A stretch of DNA of 35,220 nucleotides from Betaproteobacteria bacterium. GTDB taxonomy: Bacteria; Pseudomonadota; Gammaproteobacteria; Burkholderiales; Burkholderiaceae_C. The stretch covers positions 1 to 35,220 of the forward strand of contig RFQA01000009.1 in the NCBI GenBank assembly GCA_009925925.1, written 5' to 3'. The notes beneath the pieces are model-generated. The model did no database searches. It had not been told where the DNA came from and saw only the letters and a program-made list of their open reading frames with translations. Positions within the stretch are counted from its first letter, which is position 1; every line of letters starts with the position of its first letter. Positions 1-8,203 of this stretch are shown piece after piece. The position numbers and the translations under genes were made by a program.

Positions 1-660
1 ATCGAAGCTGGGCGGGGCGCCCGCCACCACAAAGCGGTGCGGCACGCCGAACACCTCGAAGCTGCCGCTCCAGAACGGGCCCATTTCTACGGGGCAGTCC
101 ACCAAGGTGTCGTAGTCCGCGGCGCGGTAGAGGCCGAAGCCGGCTTTGTCGATGCGTACCGGCGCCAGTCCGGTAGCCAGCTGCCAGCCTTGAGTGCCTT
201 CCACCGTCAGCATTTCCAGCGTGTGCGGCAGGGCAGCGGCCTCGGGCACTTGCAAGCATAGGCTGGTGCCATTGAAAAAGCCGCGCTGCGCGTCCAGCCA
301 GGCGGTGCGCACGGAGGCGTCGAAAGCATAGACCTGGTAGCTCGCTTCCAGCGGCAGCTCCGGGCGGCAATTGGCTTGCCAAGTCGCCTTGTCCAGTTGA
401 TCAACTGCGACCCGCTTGCCGCCTTGGCGGCATTCCAACTTTTGCAGGTGCTTGGCAAATTCGCGCAGCAGGTAGCTACCCGGAATCCAGGCCGGCAGGC
501 GCAGCACCTGCTGACTGGCCGGCAACGCCACCGTCATGGTGACCCGGTAGAGGTGGGCATGCAGATCTGCCACTTCCACCCGGTAGTGCACTGCAGCCTG
601 AGGGGCAGGGGTCTTTGCCAAGGATTTGGCGGTCTGGGGGAACTTGGAGGAAGTTTTCAT
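1..660 (-). CDS. M61-family peptidase (PDZ-containing glycyl aminopeptidase type), N-terminal part only
   Basis: The reverse strand reads open from an ATG at 658-660 to the window edge, 220 codons without a stop. The ORF track misses it because the gene is cut. The protein starts MKTSSKFPQTAKSL and contains LRLPAWIPGSYLLREFAKHL, which matches the N-terminal beta-rich domain of peptidase family M61 (COG3975, predicted proteases with a C-terminal PDZ domain). The catalytic HExxH region and the PDZ domain would lie beyond position 1, so activity cannot be judged here. It is third in a same-strand series after the Ubi-type hydroxylase and dsbC, separated from dsbC by 100 bases that hold a dispersed repeat, so it may have its own promoter. 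The family call rests on the N-domain only. Confidence 0.8.
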   Translation of the reverse strand, partial: MKTSSKFPQTAKSLAKTPAPQAAVHYRVEVADLHAHLYRVTMTVALPASQQVLRLPAWIPGSYLLREFAKHLQKLECRQGGKRVAVDQLDKATWQANCRPELPLEASYQVYAFDASVRTAWLDAQRGFFNGTSLCLQVPEAAALPHTLEMLTVEGTQGWQLATGLAPVRIDKAGFGLYRAADYDTLVDCPVEMGPFWSGSFEVFGVPHRFVVAGAPPSFD

Positions 661-686
661 GCCAAAACACCAGTTTGCGCCCGCCG

Positions 687-718
687 TATATTCGCGAGCA
701 GCTATGAATTCAGGAGCG
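687..718 (+). repeat. Dispersed intergenic repeat, copy 1 (GCGAGCAGCTATGAATTCA type)
   Basis: The segment reads TATATTCGCGAGCAGCTATGAATTCAGGAGCG. A near-identical copy lies at 13835-13867, and a related inverted copy lies at 33407-33426. It sits in the 100-base gap between dsbC and the M61 peptidase gene. A second TTCAGGAGCG follows at 723-732, so the right end carries a 10-base direct repeat. Function is unknown; from memory such elements are abundant between genes in Comamonadaceae. Confidence 0.7.
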
Positions 719-760
719 TTTGTTCAGGAGCGGCTGTGAAAGGGCGGATGCTTGGGCGCC

Positions 761-1489
761 TCAGCCCTTGGCGTCTTTCAGATGCTTTTCAATTTGCTGG
801 GCGTCGATGGCACCCGGCACGCGGTTGCCGTCTTCAAACAGCAGGGTGGGCGTGCCTTGGATGCGGTAGGTCTTGCCGAACTCCACGTTGCGGGCCAGTG
901 GCGTGGTGTCGCACATAGCGGCAGCAGCTGGTGCGGGTTGGTCGCGCAGCATCCAGTCTTGCCAGGCGACCGCCTTGTCTTTGCTGCACCAGAGGGCCTT
1001 GGCCTTTTCGTTCGAGTCTGGTCCCAGGATGGGGTACAGGAACATGTAGACCGTCACGTTGTCGATCTTCTGCAGGTCACGCTCAAAGCGCTTGCAGTAG
1101 CCGCAGTTGGGGTCTTCAAACACAGCGAGCTTGCGCGAGCCGTTGCCCCGCACGATGGTGAAGGCGTCCTTGAACGGCAAGGTGTCGAACTTGATCGCTG
1201 TGAGCTTGTTGATGCGCTCTTCGGTCAAGTTGCGCAGGCCCTTGGTCTCAAACATGTTGCCCTGAATGAGGTAGTTGCCTTTGGCATCGGTGTAATAGAT
1301 CTCGGCGCCGTTGACGCGGACTTCGTACAGGCCCGGAATCTTGGAGGGGCGCACCTCATCAATCGCTTTGAGCTGGGGCACGCGTTTGGAAATGGCTTCA
1401 CGGATGGCGGCCTCTTGGGCGGTTGCGCCGGTGGTGAGGGCGGCCAAGGCCAAACCCAGGGTGACGGGGAACAAGCGGGTGAAATGCAT
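761..1489 (-). CDS. dsbC: Thiol:disulfide interchange protein DsbC
   Basis: Periplasmic disulfide isomerase, 242 residues, close to the family length. A signal peptide is visible at residues 1-25 (hydrophobic LFPVTLGLALAALTTG, then ATAQ). The N-terminal dimerisation domain follows, then a thioredoxin fold with the active-site pair CGYC at residues 129-132 and the cis-proline loop GTPTLLF near the C-terminus. Two further cysteines (ALWC and AMCD) fit the structural disulfide of DsbC. In the family it reshuffles wrong disulfides in exported proteins and is kept reduced by DsbD. The gene lies 38 bases downstream of the Ubi-type hydroxylase on the same strand, so the two are probably co-transcribed. 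The ATG is preceded by AGGAGG-like bases (tttcctcc on the plus strand). Confidence 0.93.
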   Translation of the reverse strand: MHFTRLFPVTLGLALAALTTGATAQEAAIREAISKRVPQLKAIDEVRPSKIPGLYEVRVNGAEIYYTDAKGNYLIQGNMFETKGLRNLTEERINKLTAIKFDTLPFKDAFTIVRGNGSRKLAVFEDPNCGYCKRFERDLQKIDNVTVYMFLYPILGPDSNEKAKALWCSKDKAVAWQDWMLRDQPAPAAAAMCDTTPLARNVEFGKTYRIQGTPTLLFEDGNRVPGAIDAQQIEKHLKDAKG

Positions 1490-1527
1490 AGGAGGAAAGT
1501 TCCGTTCAGAAAAGTTGGACTAAGGCC

Positions 1528-2655
1528 TTACAGGCCCATCGCGCGGCGGGCCACCCAGCGCTTCAAGGGCAGAAGGTTGTCAAAGCCCCGCATGCCCCAG
1601 CTGCGTGCACTTTGCACCAGTCCATGGGGATGTGAAAACAGTTGTTGCAAGGAATCGCCACTGCCCCCCACCATCGCGAACTCGGCTTTGCGGGCCCGCT
1701 CGTAGTGGCGCAGCAGGCGCATGTCGTCCACCGTGCGCCAGTAGCCGCGGCCATCCAGCACCTTCACCAGCTCGGCCACGTCGCCCAATCCGAGGTTCAG
1801 GCCTTGGCCCGCCAAGGGATGTACGTTGTGCGCAGCGTCACCGGCCAGCACCCAGGCACGTGATGCGCCCGCGATAGTGGCCATGCCTGCCCAGCGCCGT
1901 GCCACAGCATGTTGCAGGGACCAGCTGGCCCGGCGACTGGTCAGGCGCAAGCTGCCCACGGCCATGCGGGTGGCGGTTTGCAATGCGTCGGTAAATTCCA
2001 TGTCAAGGCTGTTCAGCAGGTGTTGTGCACGCTCGGGACTGACTGACCACACCAGGGCGTGGAAGTTCCCCTGTGCTCCGCCCATCGGCAATAGTGCGGT
2101 AATTTCGCCTTCACTGAACCACTGGCGCGCAGTCTGTCCGTGAGGGAGCTCGCTCTCCAAGCGGGCAGCGACTGCCCATTGGTCATAACGGTGCACGTCG
2201 AATTCGACGCCGAATTCATCGCGCGTGGTGCTAGAGCGGCCTTCACATACGACGGTGAGGGTGGCGGGCTGGGGCGTGTCGACGACAGTGATCAGGGGCT
2301 GAAACTGCACGGCTTGCGCCAGTTGCTGCTCCAGCACGGGCACATCGACAATCCAGTTAAGTGCCTCAGCCCCTTGGTCTGCTGCCGCAAAGTTCACTTG
2401 GGCTTGGGCATCCGCTTCGATCTGCATGTGCAGGACAGGGGTGGCGCTGTCTCCTGCGGGCCAGCAACGCACCGCTTCCAACAGTGCGCAAGATTGTTGA
2501 TTGAGTGCGTAGGCACGCACATCAGCGTCTGCCGCCGGGTTACCGGCATCGGTCACTACCAGGGCAACCTTCAAGCGTTTGGCCGCCAGATGCAGCGCCA
2601 GCGTGCGCCCCACAATGCCAGCGCCACGGATACAAATGTCATAGGTTTGGGCCAT
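1528..2655 (-). CDS. UbiH/UbiF/VisC-family FAD-dependent monooxygenase (ubiquinone ring hydroxylase type)
   Basis: A 375-residue flavoprotein monooxygenase. The ATG at 2653-2655 is chosen over the longer ORF because the protein then begins MAQTYDICIRGAGIVG, with the dinucleotide-binding GxGxxG at residues 11-16; the 31 upstream residues have no family character and run into the divergent MOSC gene. The second FAD motif, VLAGDAAHNVHPLAGQGLNLG, is typical of the UbiH/Coq6 group. The family adds hydroxyls to the ubiquinone ring at the inner membrane using NAD(P)H and oxygen. Which ring position is modified cannot be told, since UbiH, UbiF, UbiI, UbiL and UbiM share these motifs, so no symbol is given. 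It heads a minus-strand series with dsbC. Only 55 bases separate it from the divergent MOSC start. Confidence 0.88.
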   Translation of the reverse strand: MAQTYDICIRGAGIVGRTLALHLAAKRLKVALVVTDAGNPAADADVRAYALNQQSCALLEAVRCWPAGDSATPVLHMQIEADAQAQVNFAAADQGAEALNWIVDVPVLEQQLAQAVQFQPLITVVDTPQPATLTVVCEGRSSTTRDEFGVEFDVHRYDQWAVAARLESELPHGQTARQWFSEGEITALLPMGGAQGNFHALVWSVSPERAQHLLNSLDMEFTDALQTATRMAVGSLRLTSRRASWSLQHAVARRWAGMATIAGASRAWVLAGDAAHNVHPLAGQGLNLGLGDVAELVKVLDGRGYWRTVDDMRLLRHYERARKAEFAMVGGSGDSLQQLFSHPHGLVQSARSWGMRGFDNLLPLKRWVARRAMGL

Positions 2656-2710
2656 GCGGGCATTGTAGGAGGCTGTGCACAATGCAGGCTCTATGCACCA
2701 GGAAAGCCCC

Positions 2711-3511
2711 ATGACCGACAGTTTCACCCCCGATGTGCACGGCCACATTGCCGCTTTGATGATTTACCCGGTGAAATCACTCGCTGGAATCTCGGTGATG
2801 GAGGCCCGTCTGCTGGAGACCGGCCTGGAGTGGGACCGTCACTGGATGGTGGTGGACGCAGAGGGCCTGTTCCTGACGCAGCGCGAATGCTCGCGGATGG
2901 CTTGGGTGCAACCCCGCATCACAGCCAATGCCTTGGAGCTGCACGGACCAGGATTGGAGCCTCTTGTGGTGCCGCTGCAAGCGCGAGGCCCTTTGTGCCG
3001 CGTGCAGGTGTGGGATGACACGTTGGATGCCATGGACATGGGGGAGGACGCCGCTTTGTGGTTGCAGCAAGTATTGGGCGAGCCCGGTGTACGGCTGGTG
3101 CGCTTTGCTCCGCAGGTGCAACGTCCGTGCAGCACGCGCTGGACAGGCGGTGCACCCAGCCACACCCAGTTTGCCGACGGCTACCCGGTGTTGGTGACTA
3201 CCGATGCTTCCATGGATCCCCTCAACGCCCGACTGGCCGCCGCCGGATTAGCCCCTGTCGGGATAAGCCGCTTCCGACCCAACCTGGTTCTGGGTGGGCT
3301 GGATGCGCATGATGAAGATCACCTCACGGTGCTGGAAGTGGAGATGGACGCAGAGCGTCAAATCCGTCCCCGTCTGGCCTTGGTCAAGCCCTGTGCCCGC
3401 TGCCCGATTCCAAACATTGATCCCGTCACGGCTCAAAGCCATCCGGGCGTCGGTGACGCCTTGATGGCCTACCGGCAGGATGCCCGGGTGAACGGCGCGA
3501 GCACGGAATGA
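2711..3511 (+). CDS. MOSC domain-containing protein with N-terminal MOSC_N barrel, C-terminus short
   Basis: A 266-residue protein. The ATG at 2711 is preferred over ATGs at 2675 and 2693 because AGGAAAG at 2700-2706 lies at good spacing and MTDSFTPDVHGHIAALMIYPVKS gives the usual start of a MOSC_N beta-barrel (YPVKSL). The MOSC domain follows, with SRFRPNLVL and the conserved cysteine in VKPCARCPIPNID. MOSC proteins bind sulfurated molybdenum cofactor and reduce N-hydroxylated compounds or carry sulfur. The protein ends just after MAYRQDARVNGASTE, where relatives continue with an FG.N segment and a final strand, so roughly 25-30 residues seem to be missing (from memory of the family). The last 43 bases overlap the 3' end of the convergent sensor gene. 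Confidence 0.87.
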   Translation: MTDSFTPDVHGHIAALMIYPVKSLAGISVMEARLLETGLEWDRHWMVVDAEGLFLTQRECSRMAWVQPRITANALELHGPGLEPLVVPLQARGPLCRVQVWDDTLDAMDMGEDAALWLQQVLGEPGVRLVRFAPQVQRPCSTRWTGGAPSHTQFADGYPVLVTTDASMDPLNARLAAAGLAPVGISRFRPNLVLGGLDAHDEDHLTVLEVEMDAERQIRPRLALVKPCARCPIPNIDPVTAQSHPGVGDALMAYRQDARVNGASTE

Positions 3512-5307
3512 GGCGTGAGAGGTGCTCTGTCTGAGTTGCCGTCATCTTTGGAGGGCAGGGCTGCAGGCATCGTTGGTGCAGGCTCCAGGAAGCGAATGGG
3601 GCGACGGGTGCGGGGAGACATGCCGTGCAAAACGTCTTGCAGCTCTTGCAGGACTGTGCGCTTGTCGGCGACTACCTCGGTCAACAGGGCACAGCTGATG
3701 TGAAATTGCAGCGTGACTTCCGGGCGCAGTCCGGGCAGTGGGATCAGGCCGGAGGCCACCAGGCGGACCATGCGCTCGGTGAGTTCCTGGCGTGATGCCA
3801 CTCCGTCAAGCACCAAGCCGAAGCGGGCCGTATCGACGCGGCCAGCGGGATCCACGTCGCGCAATACGCGGTGAAGTTTGACGGCCGCACGCAAAAGGCA
3901 TTGTTCGGCAATAGCGTCACCATAAGACTCACGCAAGTAGCTGTAGTTCACCACTTCCACCATCACGATGGCCGATGGCTCCCTGTTCTGGCGCGAACGC
4001 TTTATCGCCAGCTCTACCTGGGTATCGAACAGCGGGCGGGTCAACAGGCCGGTCAGCGCATCCTGCGTGGGAAGCGCATCTGCCCGCTCCTGAACTTCGC
4101 GCCGTTCCCGGGCGCGCAAATGCAGCGCTTGCTGTAACAAGGGAACCGACAAGGCCACCGCTGCCACCATCAGGTAGCGGGACTGCCACCAGGCAGGGAG
4201 CAATTGCAACATTTGCAGCCCGATGTAAACGGTCACTGCGGCGTTAGGGATGTATGCGATCGTTAACCATCGGCCCACCGCATGTCCGCGTCGCCAGGTC
4301 TGTAGAGTCGCCACCAACAGCAGCAATGGGCTGAGGGTGAGGTAGACCGCATTGAATATGTCAGCCACGTTGCGGTCGACGGCAACACCTAGCAGTGCGA
4401 TGGGAATGCCGAAGCCTGCAACCCCATGGACAGCTTGCGACAGACGCGGGAAGCCCGCATCCAACGAGGTGATGTGTCGCACGAAGATAAGTGTCGCACC
4501 CAAGCCCAGAATGGGCATGCTGAAGTGGGTGTAGTTGGACCAGGCGGGGGATTGGGGCCACAACCACAAACCCGAAAGTCCTGTCATGCAGCTCACCACG
4601 ACCGCCATACCTGCGGCATAGAGCGTGTACCAACCATCGTCCGCGCTGCGGCTCTGCAAGTAGTGGATGGCGCACACGCCCACCAGCATGATGAGTGCTC
4701 CAAACAGCCCGCCCAGCAGCAGATGCTCCAGTTCCCTTTGGCTGTTGCGTTTGCTTTCGGTCGCGATCATTAGCGGCATCAGCGTGGGCTTGAAATTGCG
4801 GAGCTCTAAATAGATGTCATAAGCCCCTTCCGCCGGTACGTCGAGCTTGAAGTCGGCGTAGAGCGCAGGCCGGCTCCAGTTGTCGACTGGCAAGGTGTCT
4901 CCGGCCACCTGACGGGTCCAGGCGCCTTGTCCATCAGGTTGGTACAGTGCCGCGAAATCCAGGTAAGGCAGGGGAATGGCCAATGTCCACTTGGCCGTGG
5001 AGCGCGCATCACGCGCAAGACTCAGGCGCACCCAGACAGCATTGCCTTCCCGCAAGGGCAGGCTGCGTGCGGTGCTGGCCGGGCTGAAGCGGTTACGGTC
5101 CCGTTTGAGGATCTCGTCAATATTGCTTCTGCCATCCGGATCCACCAGGAAAGCCAGAGAGTCCTGTAGCCGGAAACTCCCTACGTTGTCGTCCAGTGTG
5201 TAAACGGTTTGCGCGCCCGCGTTGTGGCTGAACAGTGCCGCCCAGCACAGGATGACCATCGCCAGAGCGCGACGGGCGAGAGTGTGTGAGCGGGTGAGGT
5301 GTGTCAT
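3469..5307 (-). CDS. 7TMR-DISM membrane sensor with degenerate GGDEF domain (downstream paralogue)
   Basis: A 612-residue membrane protein: signal peptide at about 1-32 (AMVILCWAALFSHNAGAQ), a periplasmic 7TMR-DISMED2 beta domain at about 40-190 (VWVRLSLARDARSTAKWTL, then LELRNFKP), a seven-helix block at about 195-395, then a GGDEF-type fold at about 415-570 starting TQDALTGLLTR. Active diguanylate cyclases have GGDEF at the catalytic turn; here the aligned bases encode DTARF (residues 492-496), so cyclic-di-GMP synthesis is unlikely. A conserved tail SPRTRRPIRFLEP is shared with the upstream paralogue. Its ATG overlaps that gene's TGA by four bases, so translation is probably coupled. The last codons overlap the MOSC gene on the other strand. 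Inferred role: ligand-sensing partner or regulator rather than enzyme. Confidence 0.88.
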   Translation of the reverse strand: MTHLTRSHTLARRALAMVILCWAALFSHNAGAQTVYTLDDNVGSFRLQDSLAFLVDPDGRSNIDEILKRDRNRFSPASTARSLPLREGNAVWVRLSLARDARSTAKWTLAIPLPYLDFAALYQPDGQGAWTRQVAGDTLPVDNWSRPALYADFKLDVPAEGAYDIYLELRNFKPTLMPLMIATESKRNSQRELEHLLLGGLFGALIMLVGVCAIHYLQSRSADDGWYTLYAAGMAVVVSCMTGLSGLWLWPQSPAWSNYTHFSMPILGLGATLIFVRHITSLDAGFPRLSQAVHGVAGFGIPIALLGVAVDRNVADIFNAVYLTLSPLLLLVATLQTWRRGHAVGRWLTIAYIPNAAVTVYIGLQMLQLLPAWWQSRYLMVAAVALSVPLLQQALHLRARERREVQERADALPTQDALTGLLTRPLFDTQVELAIKRSRQNREPSAIVMVEVVNYSYLRESYGDAIAEQCLLRAAVKLHRVLRDVDPAGRVDTARFGLVLDGVASRQELTERMVRLVASGLIPLPGLRPEVTLQFHISCALLTEVVADKRTVLQELQDVLHGMSPRTRRPIRFLEPAPTMPAALPSKDDGNSDRAPLTPHSVLAPFTRASCR

Positions 5308-7058
5308 GCGGACAACGAGGAGCGCAAGCTCGCGACTTGGGTGGGTACGGGTTCGAGAAAGCGGATGGGTCGGCGGGTGCGGGGTGAGATGCCTGCCAAT
5401 ACTTCAGCCAATTCGTCGAGGGCCTTGGCGGGGGCAATCGGATTTTCCTGGAGCAGTACACAGGCGGCTTGGAACTGCAGCGTCACTTCCGGCTGCAAGC
5501 CCTGCAAGGGTATCAGACCGGATGCCACCAGCTTCACCAAACGCTCTGTGACGGCTTGCCGGGAGGCCACGCCTTCCATCAGCATGGCAAAGCGGGCACT
5601 GCCTACGCGGGCCGCCGGATCCACATCGCGCAGTACCCGGTGCAGCTTGATCACGGCGCGCAAGAGGCACTGTTCGGCGATCGGGTCCCCCATGCTGCTG
5701 CGGATATGTTCGTGGTTTACCACGGTCACCAGCACCAAAGCCACGGGCTCGCGCCCGCTGATCGCCCGCTGGTAGCCATCTTCCAGGTGGGATTGAAATG
5801 CGTCGGGGGTGAGCAAACCTGTCAAAGCATCTTGAGTGGGCAGGTGCTCTGCCCGGGCGGCAATTTCCTTGCGGTCATGGGTAGCACGACCCAATGCATA
5901 GACCAGTGCCGGCACGGAAGCGGCCACGGTGAGCGTCAGCAGATATCGCAATGGCCAGAAGGCAGGCAGGTAGCCCCCGGCCTCCAGGGTCATCCACAAC
6001 ACCATGCCGAACTGCGGGGTGTACGTCCACAACAGCCAGGCCCCCAGTGGAGAGCCGGTGCGCCAATTGAGCCATGTGGCGGCAAGGCCCATGGCGGTGC
6101 CCACCAAGAGTGTCCCTCCGGCAATCAGGTCCGCAGTGGAGCGATCCACCACCACATAGCTGAATACAGAGGCCAACGAAGCCCATGCCATCACCTGTAA
6201 TGCACGATCAAACTGCGGGTGGTGGGTGTTCAGTGCGTAGAGGTGTCGACCGAACAGCAACGCCCCCCCGAGGGCGGTGACCGGTAGCACGCTGTTGGCG
6301 TAATCAGCCCAGGCTGGCGCGTCGGTCCATATCAAGGCATTCAGTACGCCATTGAATTGGCTCAGAGCCGTGACGATCAGCACGCTGTATAGCGCTGCGC
6401 CCAGGTCAGAAATGTTACGGAACTCCGCATACCGCATCAGTGAAAGCACGGTCAGTGTGAGCACCAAGCCGAACACCAGCCCGAGCACGATGCTTTCCAT
6501 CAAGCGTTGCGCTTCGCGCACGCTGGCAGGACTTATGCGCAGTGGCAGGGGGAGCGGTTTGAAGTTGCGCACTTGCAGCAGCAGGTCCTGGGGCTGACCT
6601 GCCGGAAGGTTTAGCTCGAACTCCGGATACAAGCCGCGGATGGCCCAATGGGTTTGGGAATGCGTATCCCCGGCGGTTTGCGGGTACCAGGCTCCATTAC
6701 GCAGCTCGTACAGAGTGACGTAGTCTAGGTAAGGCTGCGGAATGTTGAGGACCCAGCGAGACGTATTCCCGGCTGCCCGCACTACGCGCATCTTGATCCA
6801 CAAGGTGTTGCTCTCGTTCAGGCTAGCGACCTGAGTTGTGGGAATGGTTTCAAAAGGGGCGGTCAGTGCATTCTTGACGTCTGCCGTGCGGCCGTTTTCC
6901 AGCCATTGCAATGTGCGGCCTTGGACTGTCACGCAGGTGGTGCCGTTACCGAGTACCAGTGTGTCTGGGGGAGCGGTTTCCGCGGCACTGGCGCTCCAGC
7001 CACCCACCCCTATCCAGAGTGCCAGCGTCACCAACAGGCGAGGAAACAGGTATGGCAT
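5304..7058 (-). CDS. 7TMR-DISM membrane sensor with degenerate GGDEF domain (upstream paralogue)
   Basis: A 584-residue protein with the same order as its downstream neighbour: signal peptide at about 1-26 (ending WSASAAET), 7TMR-DISMED2 domain (LWIKMRVVRAAGNTSRWVL), seven-helix block, then a GGDEF-like domain beginning TQDALTGLLTP. The catalytic turn is GSARF at residues 486-490 instead of GGDEF. The two proteins share long identical stretches outside the catalytic turn, such as LVASGLIPL and EVTLQF, and the tail SPRTRRPIRFLEP, so they arose by tandem duplication. The start at 7058 is 31 bases from the divergent ychF start; no good ribosome binding site is visible. The pair overlaps as ATGA and should be one operon. 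What it senses cannot be read from the sequence. Confidence 0.88.
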   Translation of the reverse strand: MPYLFPRLLVTLALWIGVGGWSASAAETAPPDTLVLGNGTTCVTVQGRTLQWLENGRTADVKNALTAPFETIPTTQVASLNESNTLWIKMRVVRAAGNTSRWVLNIPQPYLDYVTLYELRNGAWYPQTAGDTHSQTHWAIRGLYPEFELNLPAGQPQDLLLQVRNFKPLPLPLRISPASVREAQRLMESIVLGLVFGLVLTLTVLSLMRYAEFRNISDLGAALYSVLIVTALSQFNGVLNALIWTDAPAWADYANSVLPVTALGGALLFGRHLYALNTHHPQFDRALQVMAWASLASVFSYVVVDRSTADLIAGGTLLVGTAMGLAATWLNWRTGSPLGAWLLWTYTPQFGMVLWMTLEAGGYLPAFWPLRYLLTLTVAASVPALVYALGRATHDRKEIAARAEHLPTQDALTGLLTPDAFQSHLEDGYQRAISGREPVALVLVTVVNHEHIRSSMGDPIAEQCLLRAVIKLHRVLRDVDPAARVGSARFAMLMEGVASRQAVTERLVKLVASGLIPLQGLQPEVTLQFQAACVLLQENPIAPAKALDELAEVLAGISPRTRRPIRFLEPVPTQVASLRSSLSA

Positions 7059-7089
7059 ACACTTGGCACCCAGTTTTTAGAGGTTTGTT

Positions 7090-8181
7090 ATGAGTTTGAA
7101 GTGTGGCATTGTAGGCCTGCCCAACGTGGGCAAAAGTACCCTTTTTAACGCCTTGACCAAGGCGGGCATTGCTGCAGAAAACTACCCGTTTTGCACGATC
7201 GAGCCCAACGTGGGCGTGGTGGAAGTACCTGATCCGCGCCTGCAACAATTGGCGGACATCATCACCCCCGAGCGCATTGTTCCTGCCATCGTGGAGTTTG
7301 TGGACATTGCCGGCTTGGTGGCAGGCGCCAGCACCGGCGAAGGCTTGGGCAACAAGTTCCTGGCGCACATCCGTGAAACAGATGCCACCATCAATGTGGT
7401 CCGTTGCTTCGAAGACGACAACGTGATTCACGTGGCTGGCAAAGTAGACCCGATTGCCGACATCGAAGTTATCCAGACGGAGCTGTGCCTGGCGGACTTG
7501 GGTGCTGTCGAAAAAGCTTTGCACCGTGTGACCAAGCTGGCGCGCTCCGGCGACAAAGAGTCCGTCAAACTGGTGTCTATCCTGGAGCGTTGTCAGGCTG
7601 CATTGAACGATGCCAAGCCCGTTCGCACGATTGATTTCAGCAAAGAAGAGTTGCCTTTGTTGAAGCAGTTCTTCCTGATCACGGCCAAGCCCGCTATGTT
7701 TGTGGCGAACGTATCGGAAGACGGCTTTGAAAACAACCCGCTGCTGGACCGATTGACCGCTTTTGCCAAGGCACAAGGTGCCCCGGTAGTGGCCATTTGC
7801 GCCAAGATGGAAGCGGAACTCTCCGAGATGGATGATGCGGACCGCTTGGAGTTCTTGAAAGAACTGGGTCAGTCCGAGCCAGGCCTGAACCGATTGATCC
7901 GCTCCGCCTACAGCTTGTTGGGCCTGCAGACCTATTTCACAGCGGGCGTAAAAGAAGTGCGCGCTTGGACCATCCATGTGGGAGACACCGGCCCCCAAGC
8001 TGCTGGCGTGATTCACACCGATTTCGAAAAGGGCTACATCCGTGCCCAGACCATCGCGTTTGACGATTTCATCGCTTTCAAGGGCGAACAGGGTGCCAAA
8101 GATGCCGGCAAGATGCGCGCCGAAGGCAAGGAATACGTCGTCAAGGACGGCGACGTGATGAACTTCCTGTTCAGTTCCTGA
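7090..8181 (+). CDS. ychF: Redox-regulated P-loop ATPase YchF (Obg family)
   Basis: A 363-residue protein, the exact usual length. It opens [17 protein letters not shown] with the P-loop GLPNVGKST at residues 9-17, followed by the G2/G3 segments [10 protein letters not shown] and DIAGLV. The usual G4 NKxD is replaced by NVSED, the family trait behind preference for ATP over GTP. The C-terminal TGS domain (about 281-363) ends [16 protein letters not shown]. YchF binds ribosomes and has been linked to translation start selection and oxidative stress response. AGAGG lies 6-10 bases before the ATG. It is followed after 22 bases by a transporter gene on the same strand. Confidence 0.97.
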   Translation: MSLKCGIVGLPNVGKSTLFNALTKAGIAAENYPFCTIEPNVGVVEVPDPRLQQLADIITPERIVPAIVEFVDIAGLVAGASTGEGLGNKFLAHIRETDATINVVRCFEDDNVIHVAGKVDPIADIEVIQTELCLADLGAVEKALHRVTKLARSGDKESVKLVSILERCQAALNDAKPVRTIDFSKEELPLLKQFFLITAKPAMFVANVSEDGFENNPLLDRLTAFAKAQGAPVVAICAKMEAELSEMDDADRLEFLKELGQSEPGLNRLIRSAYSLLGLQTYFTAGVKEVRAWTIHVGDTGPQAAGVIHTDFEKGYIRAQTIAFDDFIAFKGEQGAKDAGKMRAEGKEYVVKDGDVMNFLFSS

Positions 8182-8203
8182 TGCATCTTTTCACGGACAT
8201 CAT

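Noticed and set aside
376-1705. Plus-strand ORFs 376-918 and 752-1705
   Set aside because: They are antisense to the M61 peptidase, dsbC and the hydroxylase, whose motifs are clear.
2656-2748. N-terminal extension of the Ubi-type hydroxylase ORF
   Set aside because: The FAD motif must be near the N-terminus; the extension overlaps the divergent MOSC start and lacks family similarity.
7050-7060. Palindrome GTATGGCATAC at the sensor gene start
   Set aside because: Only five paired bases, it includes the start codon, and no second copy or known operator is seen.
6946-8016. 356-residue minus-strand ORF
   Set aside because: Antisense to ychF, which is full length and conserved.
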